Made by a program: the position numbers and the translations under genes. Below are positions 36,079-44,795 of a stretch of DNA of 64,000 nt, piece by piece. Source of the stretch: Methylobacterium sp. AMS5. GTDB lineage: Bacteria > Pseudomonadota > Alphaproteobacteria > Rhizobiales > Beijerinckiaceae. The notes beneath the pieces were generated by a model. The model was given only the letters and a program-made list of their open reading frames with translations, had not been told where the DNA came from and did not search any database. The first letter of the stretch is position 1, and each line of letters begins with the position of its first letter. Where the stretch lies: assembly GCF_001542815.1 (NCBI RefSeq), contig NZ_CP006992.1:1865501-1929500 (forward strand), given 5' to 3'.

Positions 36079-37947
36079 TCAGGCGTCGTCGTCCGTCTCT
36101 TCGGGCGGAGGGGCCGCCGGCCCGGCGCCGTCCGCCGCGGCGTCGGCGGTCTCCGGCGATTTGTCCCGCACATCGACGATCTGCGCGCCGGGGAAGCGCG
36201 ACAGAACTTCCCGCACCAGCGGGTGGGCGGCGGCGTTCTGGTGGCGGGTTTCCTCGGCCGCCCGCGAGTGTTCCGCGATCGTCGGCGCGCCGGGCTCCTT
36301 GGAGAGGGCCACCAGCCAGCGCCGTCCGGTCCAGGCATCGAGGGCGCGGGCGAGATCGGTCGGGAGGCTCTGCCGGCCGCCGGGCGCGAGGCGGAACTCG
36401 ATCCGCCCCTCCTCGAAGCGCACCAGATGCACGTCGCGCTCCAGCGCCACCTTGAGGGCGATGTCGCGGGCCGCCTCGGCCTGGGCGACCACGTCCTCGA
36501 AGCGCCCGAGCCGCGGACCGGCAGGGGCCACCGGAGCCGGGCGCGATGCGGGTTGGGGCGCAGCGGCCGTGACGGGGGAGGGAACCGCGGCCAGGGTCGG
36601 CCGGGGCGAGGGTTGCGGGGCGGGCGGCGCCATCTGCAACGCGGCCGAGCCGTGCGAGGCCATGGCGGAGCCGCCGTCGCGCCCCAGGCTCGGGCGAGCG
36701 GCGCCGTTGCCCTCGGACGAGGCGATGTCGGCGCGAAGCTGGCGCAGGGCCTCGTCGGGCGTCGGCAGGTCGGCAGCATAGGCAAGCCGTACGATCGCCA
36801 TCTCGGCGGCGGCGAGCGGGCGGGGGGCGGCCTGCACCTCGGGCAACGCTTTGAGCAGGATCTGCCACGCCCGCGACAGTGCCCGCACCGGCAGGCGCCC
36901 GGCGAACGCCACGCCGCGCACGCGCTCCGCCTCGCTCAAGGTCGGGTCGGCCTCCGCCCCCGGCACCAGCTTGAGGCGGGTGACGAGATGGGTGAAGCTG
37001 GCGAGATCCGAGAGCACGACCGCCGGGTCGGCACCCGCGTCGTACTGCGCGCGGATCTCGGCGAAGGCGGCCGGCACGTCGCCGCGCATCACGGCCTCGA
37101 ACAGATCGACGATGCGCGAGCGGTCGGCGAGGCCCAGCATGTCGCGCACGCCCGCAGCCGAGACCGCGCCCGCCCCGTGGGCGATGGCCTGATCGAGCAG
37201 CGAGAGCGCGTCGCGCACCGAGCCCTCGGCGGCGCGGGTGACGGCGGCGAGCGCCTCGTCCTCGGCCTCCACCCCTTCCGCTGCGCAGATCTTCTTCAGG
37301 TGGGCGGAGAGCACGTCGGCCTCGACCCGGCGCAGATCGAAGCGCTGGCAGCGCGACAGGATCGTCACCGGAACCTTGCGGATCTCGGTGGTCGCGAACA
37401 CGAACTTGGCGTGGGGCGGCGGCTCCTCCAGCGTCTTCAGGAAGGCGTTGAACGCCTTCTCCGAGAGCATGTGGACCTCGTCGACGATGTAGACCTTGTA
37501 GCGGGCCGAGACCGGCGAGTAGCGGATGCCGTCGATGATGCCGCGCACATCGTCGATGCCGGTATGCGAGGCGGCATCCATCTCCAGCACGTCCATGTGC
37601 CGGGATTCCATGATCGCCTGGCAGTGCTGGCCGAGTTCCGGCATCGACACGGTGGGGCCGGTATCCGGCTGGCCGGTGCGCAGGTAGTTGAGGCCGCGGG
37701 CGAGGATGCGGGCGGTGGTCGTCTTGCCGACGCCGCGCACGCCCGTGAGCATCCAGGCCTGCGGGATGCGGTTGGCCGCGAACGCATTTCCCAGCGTGCG
37801 CACCATGGCGCCCTGGCCGATCAGGTCATCGAAGGTCTGGGGGCGATATTTTCGCGCCAGGACGCGATAGGGGGCCGCGGCCGGCGCGGGGGCGGGCATG
37901 CCGGGCAGGCCCGGCTCGTCGGGGAACGTGCCGTGCGTCTCGTCCAT
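36079..37947 (-). CDS. dnaX: DNA polymerase III subunit gamma/tau (DnaX)
   Basis: 622-residue clamp-loader ATPase. The AAA+ core starts YRVLARKYRPQTFDDLIGQ, with Walker A GVRGVGKTTTAR near residue 65, DEVHMLSEKAFNAFLKTLEEPP (Walker B) and the SRC motif ILSRCQRFDLRR. A Pro/Ala-rich linker and a tau C-terminal domain follow. Three of the four zinc cysteines of E. coli DnaX are absent between residues about 80 and 105 (only QHCQAIM remains), a state I associate with Rhizobiales. Start 37947 (MDETHG) is chosen because the SRP RNA gene lies just upstream. YbaB follows 87 bp on. Confidence 0.96.
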   Translation of the reverse strand: MDETHGTFPDEPGLPGMPAPAPAAAPYRVLARKYRPQTFDDLIGQGAMVRTLGNAFAANRIPQAWMLTGVRGVGKTTTARILARGLNYLRTGQPDTGPTVSMPELGQHCQAIMESRHMDVLEMDAASHTGIDDVRGIIDGIRYSPVSARYKVYIVDEVHMLSEKAFNAFLKTLEEPPPHAKFVFATTEIRKVPVTILSRCQRFDLRRVEADVLSAHLKKICAAEGVEAEDEALAAVTRAAEGSVRDALSLLDQAIAHGAGAVSAAGVRDMLGLADRSRIVDLFEAVMRGDVPAAFAEIRAQYDAGADPAVVLSDLASFTHLVTRLKLVPGAEADPTLSEAERVRGVAFAGRLPVRALSRAWQILLKALPEVQAAPRPLAAAEMAIVRLAYAADLPTPDEALRQLRADIASSEGNGAARPSLGRDGGSAMASHGSAALQMAPPAPQPSPRPTLAAVPSPVTAAAPQPASRPAPVAPAGPRLGRFEDVVAQAEAARDIALKVALERDVHLVRFEEGRIEFRLAPGGRQSLPTDLARALDAWTGRRWLVALSKEPGAPTIAEHSRAAEETRHQNAAAHPLVREVLSRFPGAQIVDVRDKSPETADAAADGAGPAAPPPEETDDDA

Positions 37948-38002
37948 GCCGCCGTTCGGACTTTTTGGGGAAGGCTGGCCGCCCGGCCCACGGGCGGCGA
38001 GG

Positions 38003-38099
38003 GTGGGAGGCTGGACGAAGACCCGCTCGGTCTCGTTAGGGCTGCTTCCTTCCGGACCTGACCCGGTTGGCGAGTGAAACGTCCCTCGCCAACCTCCCG
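38003..38099 (-). ncRNA. ffs: Signal recognition particle RNA (small bacterial 4.5S type)
   Basis: The minus strand carries the SRP core GTCAGGTCCGGAAGGAAGCA (about 38044-38063) with its GGAA tetraloop and the asymmetric internal loop bound by Ffh. Flanking strands pair: GGGAGG at the 5' end with CCTCCC at the 3' end, and GGACG with CGTCC. Ends are estimated from this pairing to about 97 nt. The position directly upstream of dnaX is typical for alphaproteobacteria. Confidence 0.93.
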
Positions 38100-38201
38100 C
38101 GCCGTATATGACGGCCCGCGCGGCGGGATGCAAGCGGGTTGCCCCCCTCCGACAGCGCGGCCATGCTTCGGGTAAGCGAAGGGCCGATACAGGGAGAGGC
38201 C

Positions 38202-38690
38202 ATGCGGACGACCACGATTCCGGCACGCTTCGCCGTCCTGGCGCTGCTTGCGGGCCTATCCGTACCCGCCGGCGCGCAGGATCGAGCCCGAGCGCCGGCA
38301 CAGGAGGGGGCGCTCAAAGGTTGGCAGGGCCATTACCGCTACGAGCACGCGGCCGGCCGCACAGCCGGCGGTACGGGCGTCGTTGTGAATTACGACCTCG
38401 TGCTGCTGGCGCCCGATGTCAGCGACGGATGCGTTCTGACCATACGGGGCTTCCAATCGGACGAGACGCTCCGCTGCCGGACCCGCCAGGAGGGGCGGGA
38501 TCTCGCGGTGACGTTCGATCGCTACGGCGATGGCAAAACGGTCAATACGTACGGGGTGGCGGTCTACAAGCCGGGCCAGCCCCTCTTCACCCTCGCCAAG
38601 GGGCGGGCGTTGGTCACGCGCTGGCAGGGACTGAAGCCGGACGGGCAGGGCGTGGCCGAGAGCGGCGCCTACTTCGAGAAACTGCGGTAG
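38202..38690 (+). CDS. Exported protein of unknown function (DUF5991-like)
   Basis: 162 residues: signal peptide IPARFAVLALLAGLSVPAGAQ, then a lipocalin-like beta domain beginning GWQGHYRYEHAAGRTAGGTGVVVNYDLVLL with a single disulfide possible between the two cysteines (DGCVLTI and LRCRTRQ). Other bacterial secreted proteins share this short domain, tentatively DUF5991. ATG 38202 follows AGGGAGAGG. It stands alone and ends in a strong bidirectional hairpin. Periplasmic or secreted; role unknown. Confidence 0.75.
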   Translation: MRTTTIPARFAVLALLAGLSVPAGAQDRARAPAQEGALKGWQGHYRYEHAAGRTAGGTGVVVNYDLVLLAPDVSDGCVLTIRGFQSDETLRCRTRQEGRDLAVTFDRYGDGKTVNTYGVAVYKPGQPLFTLAKGRALVTRWQGLKPDGQGVAESGAYFEKLR

Positions 38691-38715
38691 TCCCGGAGGG
38701 GCGACCCCTCCGGGA
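38691..38715. terminator. Bidirectional hairpin terminator
   Basis: TCCCGGAGGGG (38691-38701), loop CGA and CCCCTCCGGGA (38705-38715) form a perfect 11-bp stem immediately after the stop of the rightward gene and 9 bp from the end of the convergent PepSY gene. No long T tract is present. Confidence 0.7.
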
Positions 38716-38724
38716 GCGGATGCC

Positions 38725-38985
38725 TTACTCCGCCTTGCGCTTCACGATCTCCAGGGTCTTCGGATCGAGCTTGAGGTCGAACTGCTTGCCGTTGGCGTCG
38801 ATGGCGTCGTCCACCTCGATCATGCCGTCGTCGAGTTCGATCTCCTTCCACTTGGTGAATCCCTCCTTCTTCAGGACGTCCTCGACCTTGGCCTGCTGGT
38901 CGGGCGGCAGCTTCTCGTCGGCGAGCACCGGACCGCTGAGGAGAGCGAAGCCGATGGCGAAGGCGGCGAGGGGGCGGAAGGACAT
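38725..38985 (-). CDS. Exported PepSY-domain protein
   Basis: 86 residues: signal peptide LAAFAIGFALLSGPVLAD, then a single PepSY-like domain (QAKVEDVLKKEGFTKWKEIELDDGMIEVDDAIDANGKQFDLKLDPKTLEIVKRK). Such domains bind peptides or inhibit peptidases in the periplasm; the target is unknown. Start 38985 gives a normal signal peptide. It is a single-gene unit, convergent with the DUF5991-like gene. Confidence 0.85.
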   Translation of the reverse strand: MSFRPLAAFAIGFALLSGPVLADEKLPPDQQAKVEDVLKKEGFTKWKEIELDDGMIEVDDAIDANGKQFDLKLDPKTLEIVKRKAE

Positions 38986-39134
38986 GAGACGCTCCAATAC
39001 TGAGAGAGACGCCGGGCGAACCGCTGATCGTCCCGGTTGTTCCTGCCGGTCTTCATAAGGCCCCGCTCGTGATTGCCAGCGCGCGTAGTGCTGCTTAGGT
39101 TGCAACCTCCGGGTTCGGAGCTTGCCGCAGCACC

Positions 39135-40673
39135 ATGGTCACGCGCGTCGCCACCGTCGCCTTCGAGGGGATCGAGGCGCGTGCCGTCGACGTGCAGGTG
39201 CAGATCGCAGCCGGCGCCGTCGCCTTCACCATCGTCGGCCTGCCCGACAAGGCGGTGGCGGAATCGCGCGAGCGGGTGCGCTCGGCGCTGATCGCCTCGG
39301 GGCTGGCGCTCCCGGCCAAGCGCATCACGGTCAACCTCGCCCCGGCCGACCTGCCGAAGGAGGGCTCGCATTACGATTTGCCGATTGCGCTCGCGGTGAT
39401 GGGCGCCATCGGCGCGCTGCCCGCGGACGCGCTCGGCGGCTATTGCGTGCTCGGCGAACTCGCGCTCGACGGCTCGATCACGGCGGTGGCCGGCGTGCTG
39501 CCCGCGGCGATGGCGGCCAACGGGCGCGGCCTCGGCCTGATCTGCCCGGCCGCGACCGGGCCCGAGGCGGCGTGGGCCGCCGGCGACATGGACGTGCTGG
39601 CGCCGCGCTCGCTGATCCAGCTCGCCAACCACTTCAAGGGCAGCCAAGTGATGGCCCGGCCGCAGCCCGCGGTGGCGGCCCCCGCCGGGCCGATGCCGGA
39701 TCTGCGCGACATCAAGGGCCAGGAGGGCGCCAAGCGCGCCCTGGAGATCGCGGCGGCCGGCGGCCACAACCTGCTGATGAACGGGCCACCGGGCGCCGGC
39801 AAATCGATGCTCGCCGCGCGCCTTCCCTCGATCCTGCCGCCCTTGGGCCCGCGCGAACTGCTCGAAGTCTCGATGATCCAGTCGGTCGCGGGCGAGCTGA
39901 AGGGCGGAGCCCTCTCGAACCGGCGTCCGTTCCGCCAGCCGCACCATTCCGCCTCCATGGCGGCGCTGGTCGGCGGCGGGCTCAACGCGCGGCCCGGCGA
40001 GGCCTCGCTCGCCCATGGCGGCGTGCTGTTCCTCGACGAGCTGCCCGAGTTCACGCCCCAGGTGCTCGACTCCCTGCGCCAGCCGATGGAGACGGGCGAG
40101 ATCATGATCGCCCGCGCCAACCACCGGACGACTTACCCGGCGCGGTTCCAGCTCGTGGCGGCGATGAACCCGTGCCGCTGCGGCATGGCGCTGGAGCCCG
40201 GCTATGCCTGTCGCCGGGGGCCGAACGAGCGCTGCCTCGCGCAGTACGGCGCCCGCATCTCCGGGCCTCTGCTCGACCGGATCGACCTGCGGATCGAGGT
40301 CGCGGCAGTGACCGCGGCCGACCTGATCCTGCCGCCGCCCGCGGAAGGCTCGGCCGAGGCCGCGGCGCGGGTCGCCGCCGCCCGCGCCCTCCAGAGCGCG
40401 CGCTACGCCGCCCTCGGCCTGCCCGCCGCCACCACCAACGCGACCTGCCCGGCCACCGCCATCGAGACGGCGGCCGCGCCCGATGCCGAGGGTGCGGCGC
40501 TGATCCGCCACGCGGCCGAGACCATGCGGCTGTCCGCCCGCGGCTTCCACCGCACGCTGCGGGTCGCACGGACACTGGCCGACCTCGACGGCGAGGCGCA
40601 GGTGCGGCGGCTGCATCTGGCCGAGGCTTTGTCCTACCGGGCACGGGGCGAGCGGCCGGCGGCCGCCGCGTGA
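39135..40673 (+). CDS. YifB/ComM-family Mg-chelatase-like AAA+ ATPase
   Basis: 512-residue AAA+ protein: an N-terminal Lon-protease-like fold (residues 1-170), then Walker A GPPGAGKSMLAARLPSILPP near residue 222, Walker B GVLFLDELPEF, and a C-terminal Mg-chelatase lid (YRARGER end). The four-cysteine-type stretch NPCRCGMALEPGYACRRGPNERC is typical. ComM promotes branch migration during natural transformation in other bacteria; in this lineage the role is inferred. Monocistronic as far as seen. Confidence 0.93.
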   Translation: MVTRVATVAFEGIEARAVDVQVQIAAGAVAFTIVGLPDKAVAESRERVRSALIASGLALPAKRITVNLAPADLPKEGSHYDLPIALAVMGAIGALPADALGGYCVLGELALDGSITAVAGVLPAAMAANGRGLGLICPAATGPEAAWAAGDMDVLAPRSLIQLANHFKGSQVMARPQPAVAAPAGPMPDLRDIKGQEGAKRALEIAAAGGHNLLMNGPPGAGKSMLAARLPSILPPLGPRELLEVSMIQSVAGELKGGALSNRRPFRQPHHSASMAALVGGGLNARPGEASLAHGGVLFLDELPEFTPQVLDSLRQPMETGEIMIARANHRTTYPARFQLVAAMNPCRCGMALEPGYACRRGPNERCLAQYGARISGPLLDRIDLRIEVAAVTAADLILPPPAEGSAEAAARVAAARALQSARYAALGLPAATTNATCPATAIETAAAPDAEGAALIRHAAETMRLSARGFHRTLRVARTLADLDGEAQVRRLHLAEALSYRARGERPAAAA

Positions 40674-40769
40674 CCCGCCAGCGCCCGTCCGCCCATTGCC
40701 ACGCCCCTTCGCGGCGCACATAGTCGTGCACAATATGTCAGGGACGGCCGGCCTGCCGGAACAGACCCT

Positions 40770-41984
40770 GTGCGAGGGAGCGAGGCGGTGGCGCACGGCA
40801 CGCAGATGCAACGGCATCTGTGCGGAATCCAGACGGCCTGGACGGATGCGGGCGAGGCTTTGGACGCGGTCGCGGCCGTGGCGGGGGCCATCGATCGGTC
40901 GGCGGTCGGCCATCTGATCGTCTTCTTCTCGCCGGCCTATGAGGCGGAAACCCTCACCGCCGCGCTCGCGGCGCAGTTTCCTGGCATCGGGCTCACCGGC
41001 TGTTCCACCTCCGGCGGGATCAGCCCGGCGGGCTCGATCGACCGCGGCCTCGTCGCCATCGCCTTCCCGCGCCAGGGCTTCCGCATCGTCTCGGGTCTGC
41101 TCACCGACATTGCCCGGCTCGATGTCGAGGGCGCGGCCTCGACCGTGCGCGGCCTGCGCCGGACCCTCGACGGGGTGCGGCCGGAGGGCGGCAGCGGCCA
41201 CCGTTTCGCCCTGTCACTGATCGATTCGCTCGCCAATGCGGAGGAGACGGTGGTCTCGGCGGTGGCCTGGGCGCTCGACGGCATCCCGCTGATCGGCGGC
41301 TCGGCCGGTGACGATCTCGCCTTCCGCAGCACCGTGCTGATCCACGAGGGCCAAGTCTGCCGCGAGGCGGCGGTGATCCTTCTGGTCGAGACCGATTTCC
41401 CGATCCGGATCTTCAAGAGCGACAATTTCGAGCCGACGAGCCGCAAGTTCGTGGTCACCGCCGCCCGCGAGGACGAGCGGCGCGTCACCGAACTCAACGC
41501 CGAGCCCGCGGCACGCGAATACGCCATGGCGGTGGGGCTCGACCCGGAAAACCTCTCGACGATGAGCTTTGCCGCCTACCCGCTCGCGGTGAAGATCGGC
41601 GGGGAGTATTACTGCCGCTCGATCAGCCGGGTGGAGCCGGACGGCTCGATGACCTTCTTCTGCGCCATCGGCGAGGGCGTGGTTCTGACACTGGCGCAGC
41701 CCCGCGACATCGTCGAGGCGACGCGGGCCGAACTCGAAAGCCTCGACGCCTCGCTCGGCGGGCTCGACCTCGTGATCGGTTTCGATTGCGTGTTTCGCCG
41801 GCTCGATGCCGAGAGCCGGCAGGCGCGCCACCGCATCGCCGACCTGTACCGTCGCTACGGCGTGGTCGGCTTCGAAACCTACGGCGAGCAGTACCGCTCG
41901 ATGCACCTGAACCAGACTTTTACGGGCATCGCCATCGGCCGGGCCGAGTCTCCGGACCGCCGCGGCGCGAAGATCGCGACGTGA
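40770..41984 (+). CDS. FIST-domain sensory protein (NosP-like)
   Basis: 404-residue cytoplasmic protein with FIST_N (about residues 30-230, LIVFFSPAYEAETLTAALAAQFPGIGLTGCSTSGGIS ... PLIGGSAGDDLAF) and FIST_C (about 240-385, ending RYGVVGFETYGEQYRSMHLNQTFTGIAIG). FIST proteins of the NosP type bind heme and sense nitric oxide, then control a partner kinase. The kinase gene starts 10 bp downstream, the NosP-NahK arrangement. Heme binding cannot be confirmed by eye. Confidence 0.85.
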   Translation: MRGSEAVAHGTQMQRHLCGIQTAWTDAGEALDAVAAVAGAIDRSAVGHLIVFFSPAYEAETLTAALAAQFPGIGLTGCSTSGGISPAGSIDRGLVAIAFPRQGFRIVSGLLTDIARLDVEGAASTVRGLRRTLDGVRPEGGSGHRFALSLIDSLANAEETVVSAVAWALDGIPLIGGSAGDDLAFRSTVLIHEGQVCREAAVILLVETDFPIRIFKSDNFEPTSRKFVVTAAREDERRVTELNAEPAAREYAMAVGLDPENLSTMSFAAYPLAVKIGGEYYCRSISRVEPDGSMTFFCAIGEGVVLTLAQPRDIVEATRAELESLDASLGGLDLVIGFDCVFRRLDAESRQARHRIADLYRRYGVVGFETYGEQYRSMHLNQTFTGIAIGRAESPDRRGAKIAT

Positions 41985-41994
41985 CGACGGCCCG

Positions 41995-43359
41995 ATGAAT
42001 CGCCCAGGCCTCTGGATGGAACCGCCCGCCGAACCGCAGACCATCGAGGCCCTGACGCATCGTGTGGCCAAGCTCGAGCGCATCAACGCGGCGCTGATGG
42101 CCCATGTCGAGCGCACCATGGATCAGCAGGGCGGCGCCTACTCGCTGTTCCAGACCGCGATCATGCTGGAGGGCCGTGTCCGCGCCCGCACCGAAGAGCT
42201 GACCGCGCTGATGAACAGCCTGGAGCGCTCGAACGCGGCGATGCAGGCCGCCAAGGAAGAGGCCGAGACCGCCAACCGCTCGAAGACGCGCTTCCTGGCC
42301 GCGGCCAGCCACGATCTGCTCCAGCCGCTGAACGCCGCCCGCCTCTCGCTCTCCGCGCTGACCGACCTCGCGCCGGGGCCGGAAGCGCAGGGGATCGCCC
42401 GGCAGGTCGAGCGCGGCCTGGAGACGATCGAAGACCTGATCAAGGCGCTCATCGATATCTCGAAGCTCGATGCCGGCATCGTGCGCCCCGTGGTCAAGCC
42501 GGTGCGGCTTGCCGACCTCGTGGCCGGGATCGAGGCCAGCTTCCAGCCCTTCGCCGAGCGCAAGGAGCTGCGCCTCGTCACCCGCTGCGCCGACATCGTG
42601 GTGGAGACCGACGGGATCCTGCTCCAGCGCATCCTCCAGAACCTCGTCTCGAACGCGATCCGCTACACCGAGAGCGGCGGCGTGCTGATTGCCGCGCGGC
42701 GGCGGGACAAGCTCTGCCGGATCGACGTGGTCGATACCGGCTGCGGCATTCCCGAGGCCGAGCGGGCGCTGGTCTTCGAGGAGTTCTTTCGCGGCGCGCG
42801 CGAGTGCGACGATGGCGGGATCGGCCTCGGGCTCGGCCTGTCGATCGTGCAGCGGATGGCCTCGACGCTGGGGCATGCCATCGAACTGCATTCCCGCACC
42901 GGCCACGGCACGCGGCTGAGCCTCACCCTGTCGGTCGCCACCCAGCGTCCGGACCCGCGCGTGACCCTGGCACCGCTGGCGACGGCGCTGACGGGCGCGC
43001 GGGTGCTCGCGATCGAGAACGACGCCTCGACGGCGGAGGCGCTGCAGCGGCTCCTGCGCAACTGGGATGCCGAGGTGCAGGTGTTTCGCGATCTCGCGGG
43101 CGTCGTGGCCGCCCTCGGTGCCGGTCTGGCGCGGCCGGACGTGATGGTGATCGACTACCACCTCGACAACGGCGCCTGCGGTCTCGACGTGGTGGATTAC
43201 CTGCGGCGCAACCGGGGCTGGGTGACGCCGGTGATCCTCACCACCGCCGACCACGGGGCCGACATCGCCGCCCGCGCCCAGGCCACGGGGGCCGAACTCG
43301 TCCACAAGCCGATCAAGCCGGCGCAACTGCGCTCGCTGCTCGCCTACATGCTGGCGTGA
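41995..43359 (+). CDS. Hybrid sensor histidine kinase with receiver domain (NahK-like)
   Basis: 454-residue cytoplasmic kinase with no membrane segment: N-terminal coiled coil (residues about 15-95), H-box FLAAASHDLLQPLNAARL with His106, ATPase blocks ILQNLVSNAIRYT, VDTGCGIPE and GIGLGLGLSIVQ, then a receiver domain from about residue 335 with the phospho-acceptor Asp in VMVIDYHLD and Lys in LVHKPIKP. The HDLLQPLNAAR H-box is typical of NahK-type kinases. It probably takes its signal from the FIST protein just upstream and passes phosphate to an Hpt protein elsewhere. Confidence 0.9.
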   Translation: MNRPGLWMEPPAEPQTIEALTHRVAKLERINAALMAHVERTMDQQGGAYSLFQTAIMLEGRVRARTEELTALMNSLERSNAAMQAAKEEAETANRSKTRFLAAASHDLLQPLNAARLSLSALTDLAPGPEAQGIARQVERGLETIEDLIKALIDISKLDAGIVRPVVKPVRLADLVAGIEASFQPFAERKELRLVTRCADIVVETDGILLQRILQNLVSNAIRYTESGGVLIAARRRDKLCRIDVVDTGCGIPEAERALVFEEFFRGARECDDGGIGLGLGLSIVQRMASTLGHAIELHSRTGHGTRLSLTLSVATQRPDPRVTLAPLATALTGARVLAIENDASTAEALQRLLRNWDAEVQVFRDLAGVVAALGAGLARPDVMVIDYHLDNGACGLDVVDYLRRNRGWVTPVILTTADHGADIAARAQATGAELVHKPIKPAQLRSLLAYMLA

Positions 43360-43382
43360 AGGGGCGGGACACCGGAAGGGGT

Positions 43383-43706
43383 TCAGAGGGCGCTGAAACG
43401 CCGCTCACCCATCAGCCGGTCGCGCGCGCGGGCGACGAGGGCGGGGCGGATGCGGGTGACGTCCTCTCCGTCGAGGAGCGGCGATCCGGCGAGCACGCCG
43501 AGATAGGCCTCCTCACGGTCCCGGCAGGTGGAAACCGCCTTGGTGGCGGCGAAGCTGCGGCTGGTGGTGCGGATCTGCTCTGCGAACGCCTCGTCGAGAC
43601 AGGCCTGCCACGCCGCGTGGCGCACACCCTCCGGGCTCTCCGCCCGCGCGGGCAGGGCGGCGAGGACGGCAAGGGTCGTGAGGCTGGCGAGAAGGACGCG
43701 ACGCAT
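43383..43706 (-). CDS. Small exported protein of unknown function
   Basis: 107 residues: signal peptide RRVLLASLTTLAVLAALPARAE and a helical mature part with two cysteines (WQACLDEAF and STCRDREEA) about 28 residues apart, probably disulfide-linked. It ends DRLMGERRFSAL. No family recognised. It converges with the hybrid kinase gene 23 bp away and is followed by no evident terminator. Confidence 0.7.
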   Translation of the reverse strand: MRRVLLASLTTLAVLAALPARAESPEGVRHAAWQACLDEAFAEQIRTTSRSFAATKAVSTCRDREEAYLGVLAGSPLLDGEDVTRIRPALVARARDRLMGERRFSAL

Positions 43707-43837
43707 GGGACGAGCGGACCCTGGGACGGCGAACCTGAGGCGGTGACAGGGTTTTCCGGGGCGGCACGCGCTCGCGGAAACCTCTCATCAACCTTGGCCG
43801 CCGAACCGTTAAAGCCTGCTAACGCACCAGATCCGGG

Positions 43838-43860
43838 CCCGGTCCCGATTTGGGACCGGG
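43838..43860. terminator. Hairpin behind the transglutaminase-like gene
   Basis: CCCGGTCCC (43838-43846), loop GATTT, GGGACCGGG (43852-43860): a perfect 9-bp stem 23 bp past the stop of the leftward gene. The A run at 43861-43865 lies on the upstream side for that gene, so the T-tract test is not met; Rho-assisted termination or an RNA-stability role is possible. Confidence 0.5.
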
Positions 43861-43883
43861 AAAAATTACTGAGAAAGTTCCCC

Positions 43884-44552
43884 TCAGCGGTTGGCTGCCG
43901 TGAGCGGCGAGGCGTCGCGGCCGAGCGCCATCCAGCCCACCGCCTCCTGGCTCTCGCGCTTGACGAAGGTGTAGCCGGTCTGGCGCCAGGGCAGCACCGC
44001 GTTGGTCTTGTTGTCGAGCACGAGGTCGCCGCGGTTGGTGATGATCGTGAGGACCGCGTGGCCCTCGCCCTTCTCGTCGATGACGACGGTCATCCGCATC
44101 GCCCGGCGCGGCAGGCCGGCCTCGACCAGCAGGCGGCGCTTGAGGAGCTGGAAGTCCTCGCAATCGCCCCGGCCGTCCTCGGCGAGATCCCAGCGGTCGG
44201 CGGCGTGCCAATGGTCCCCATCGGTCACCGCTTCCACCGACCGGTTGATCCGGCGGTTGACCGCGTTGATCGTCTGCCACAGCGCCGGGGTCAGGGTGAT
44301 GCTGGCGGCCTCGGTGCGATCGACCGCGCATTCGCCCGGATAGCGCTCGCAGAATTCGGCCCAGGCGGCGATCGGCCGGGCGGGACCGGTGGTGACCGCC
44401 GACAGGCTCATGGCGGGCAGCGCGGCGGTCGATTGCGCCTCGGCGCGCGGGGCCGGGGCGATGAGAAGAGCCCCGGCCAGGGCGAGGCCCGCCAGCAGGC
44501 GGGTCGTGAGGGCGGGCCGGACGACACAGAGCTTGGAGAACGCGATACGCAT
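43884..44552 (-). CDS. Bacterial transglutaminase-like cysteine peptidase (DUF920/BTLCP)
   Basis: 222-residue exported protein: signal peptide TTRLLAGLALAGALLIAPAPRAEA, then a papain-like transglutaminase fold with the catalytic triad visible as Cys in GRGDCEDFQLLKRRLL, His in KGEGHAVLTI and Asp in GDLVLDNKTN. Members of the family in other proteobacteria cut large adhesins near diguanylate signalling proteins, but neither is in this window. Two CtrA-type boxes lie upstream of its start, suggesting cell-cycle control. Periplasmic. Confidence 0.9.
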   Translation of the reverse strand: MRIAFSKLCVVRPALTTRLLAGLALAGALLIAPAPRAEAQSTAALPAMSLSAVTTGPARPIAAWAEFCERYPGECAVDRTEAASITLTPALWQTINAVNRRINRSVEAVTDGDHWHAADRWDLAEDGRGDCEDFQLLKRRLLVEAGLPRRAMRMTVVIDEKGEGHAVLTIITNRGDLVLDNKTNAVLPWRQTGYTFVKRESQEAVGWMALGRDASPLTAANR

Positions 44553-44568
44553 GGCCCTGACCGAGCAG

Positions 44569-44638
44569 TTAAGCTTCCGTTAATGAAGCTCTCACGGCCG
44601 TCCGGTTCCCGCAATCGCCGAGTTAAAAATCGGTTAAC
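44569..44638. promoter_or_regulatory. Two CtrA-type boxes (TTAA-N7-TTAA) upstream of the transglutaminase-like gene
   Basis: TTAAGCTTCCGTTAA (44569-44583) and TTAAAAATCGGTTAAC (44623-44638) both fit the CtrA consensus TTAA-N7-TTAA(C) exactly. They lie 17 and 71 bp before the start of the leftward peptidase gene, inside the 243-bp region shared with the divergent thioesterase gene. CtrA binding is inferred from the motif alone. Confidence 0.6.
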
Positions 44639-44795
44639 GCGATCCGTCGCATTTGATCGATCGGGGCCGGGACGCCCGCGGTGAGGTGCGGGAGCCAGCG
44701 CGAAACAAGTCAGAAGCACCGTCACCGGGTGCGGTGGCCGCGCCGCCACGGCACCGTTAGGCTGAGGCTTATCCTAGGATTCGCAAAGCCTTCCG

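Noticed and set aside
38871..41201. 776-codon open frame opposite the ComM-like gene
   Set aside because: Arg/Gly/His-rich without domains and covers several real genes and gaps.
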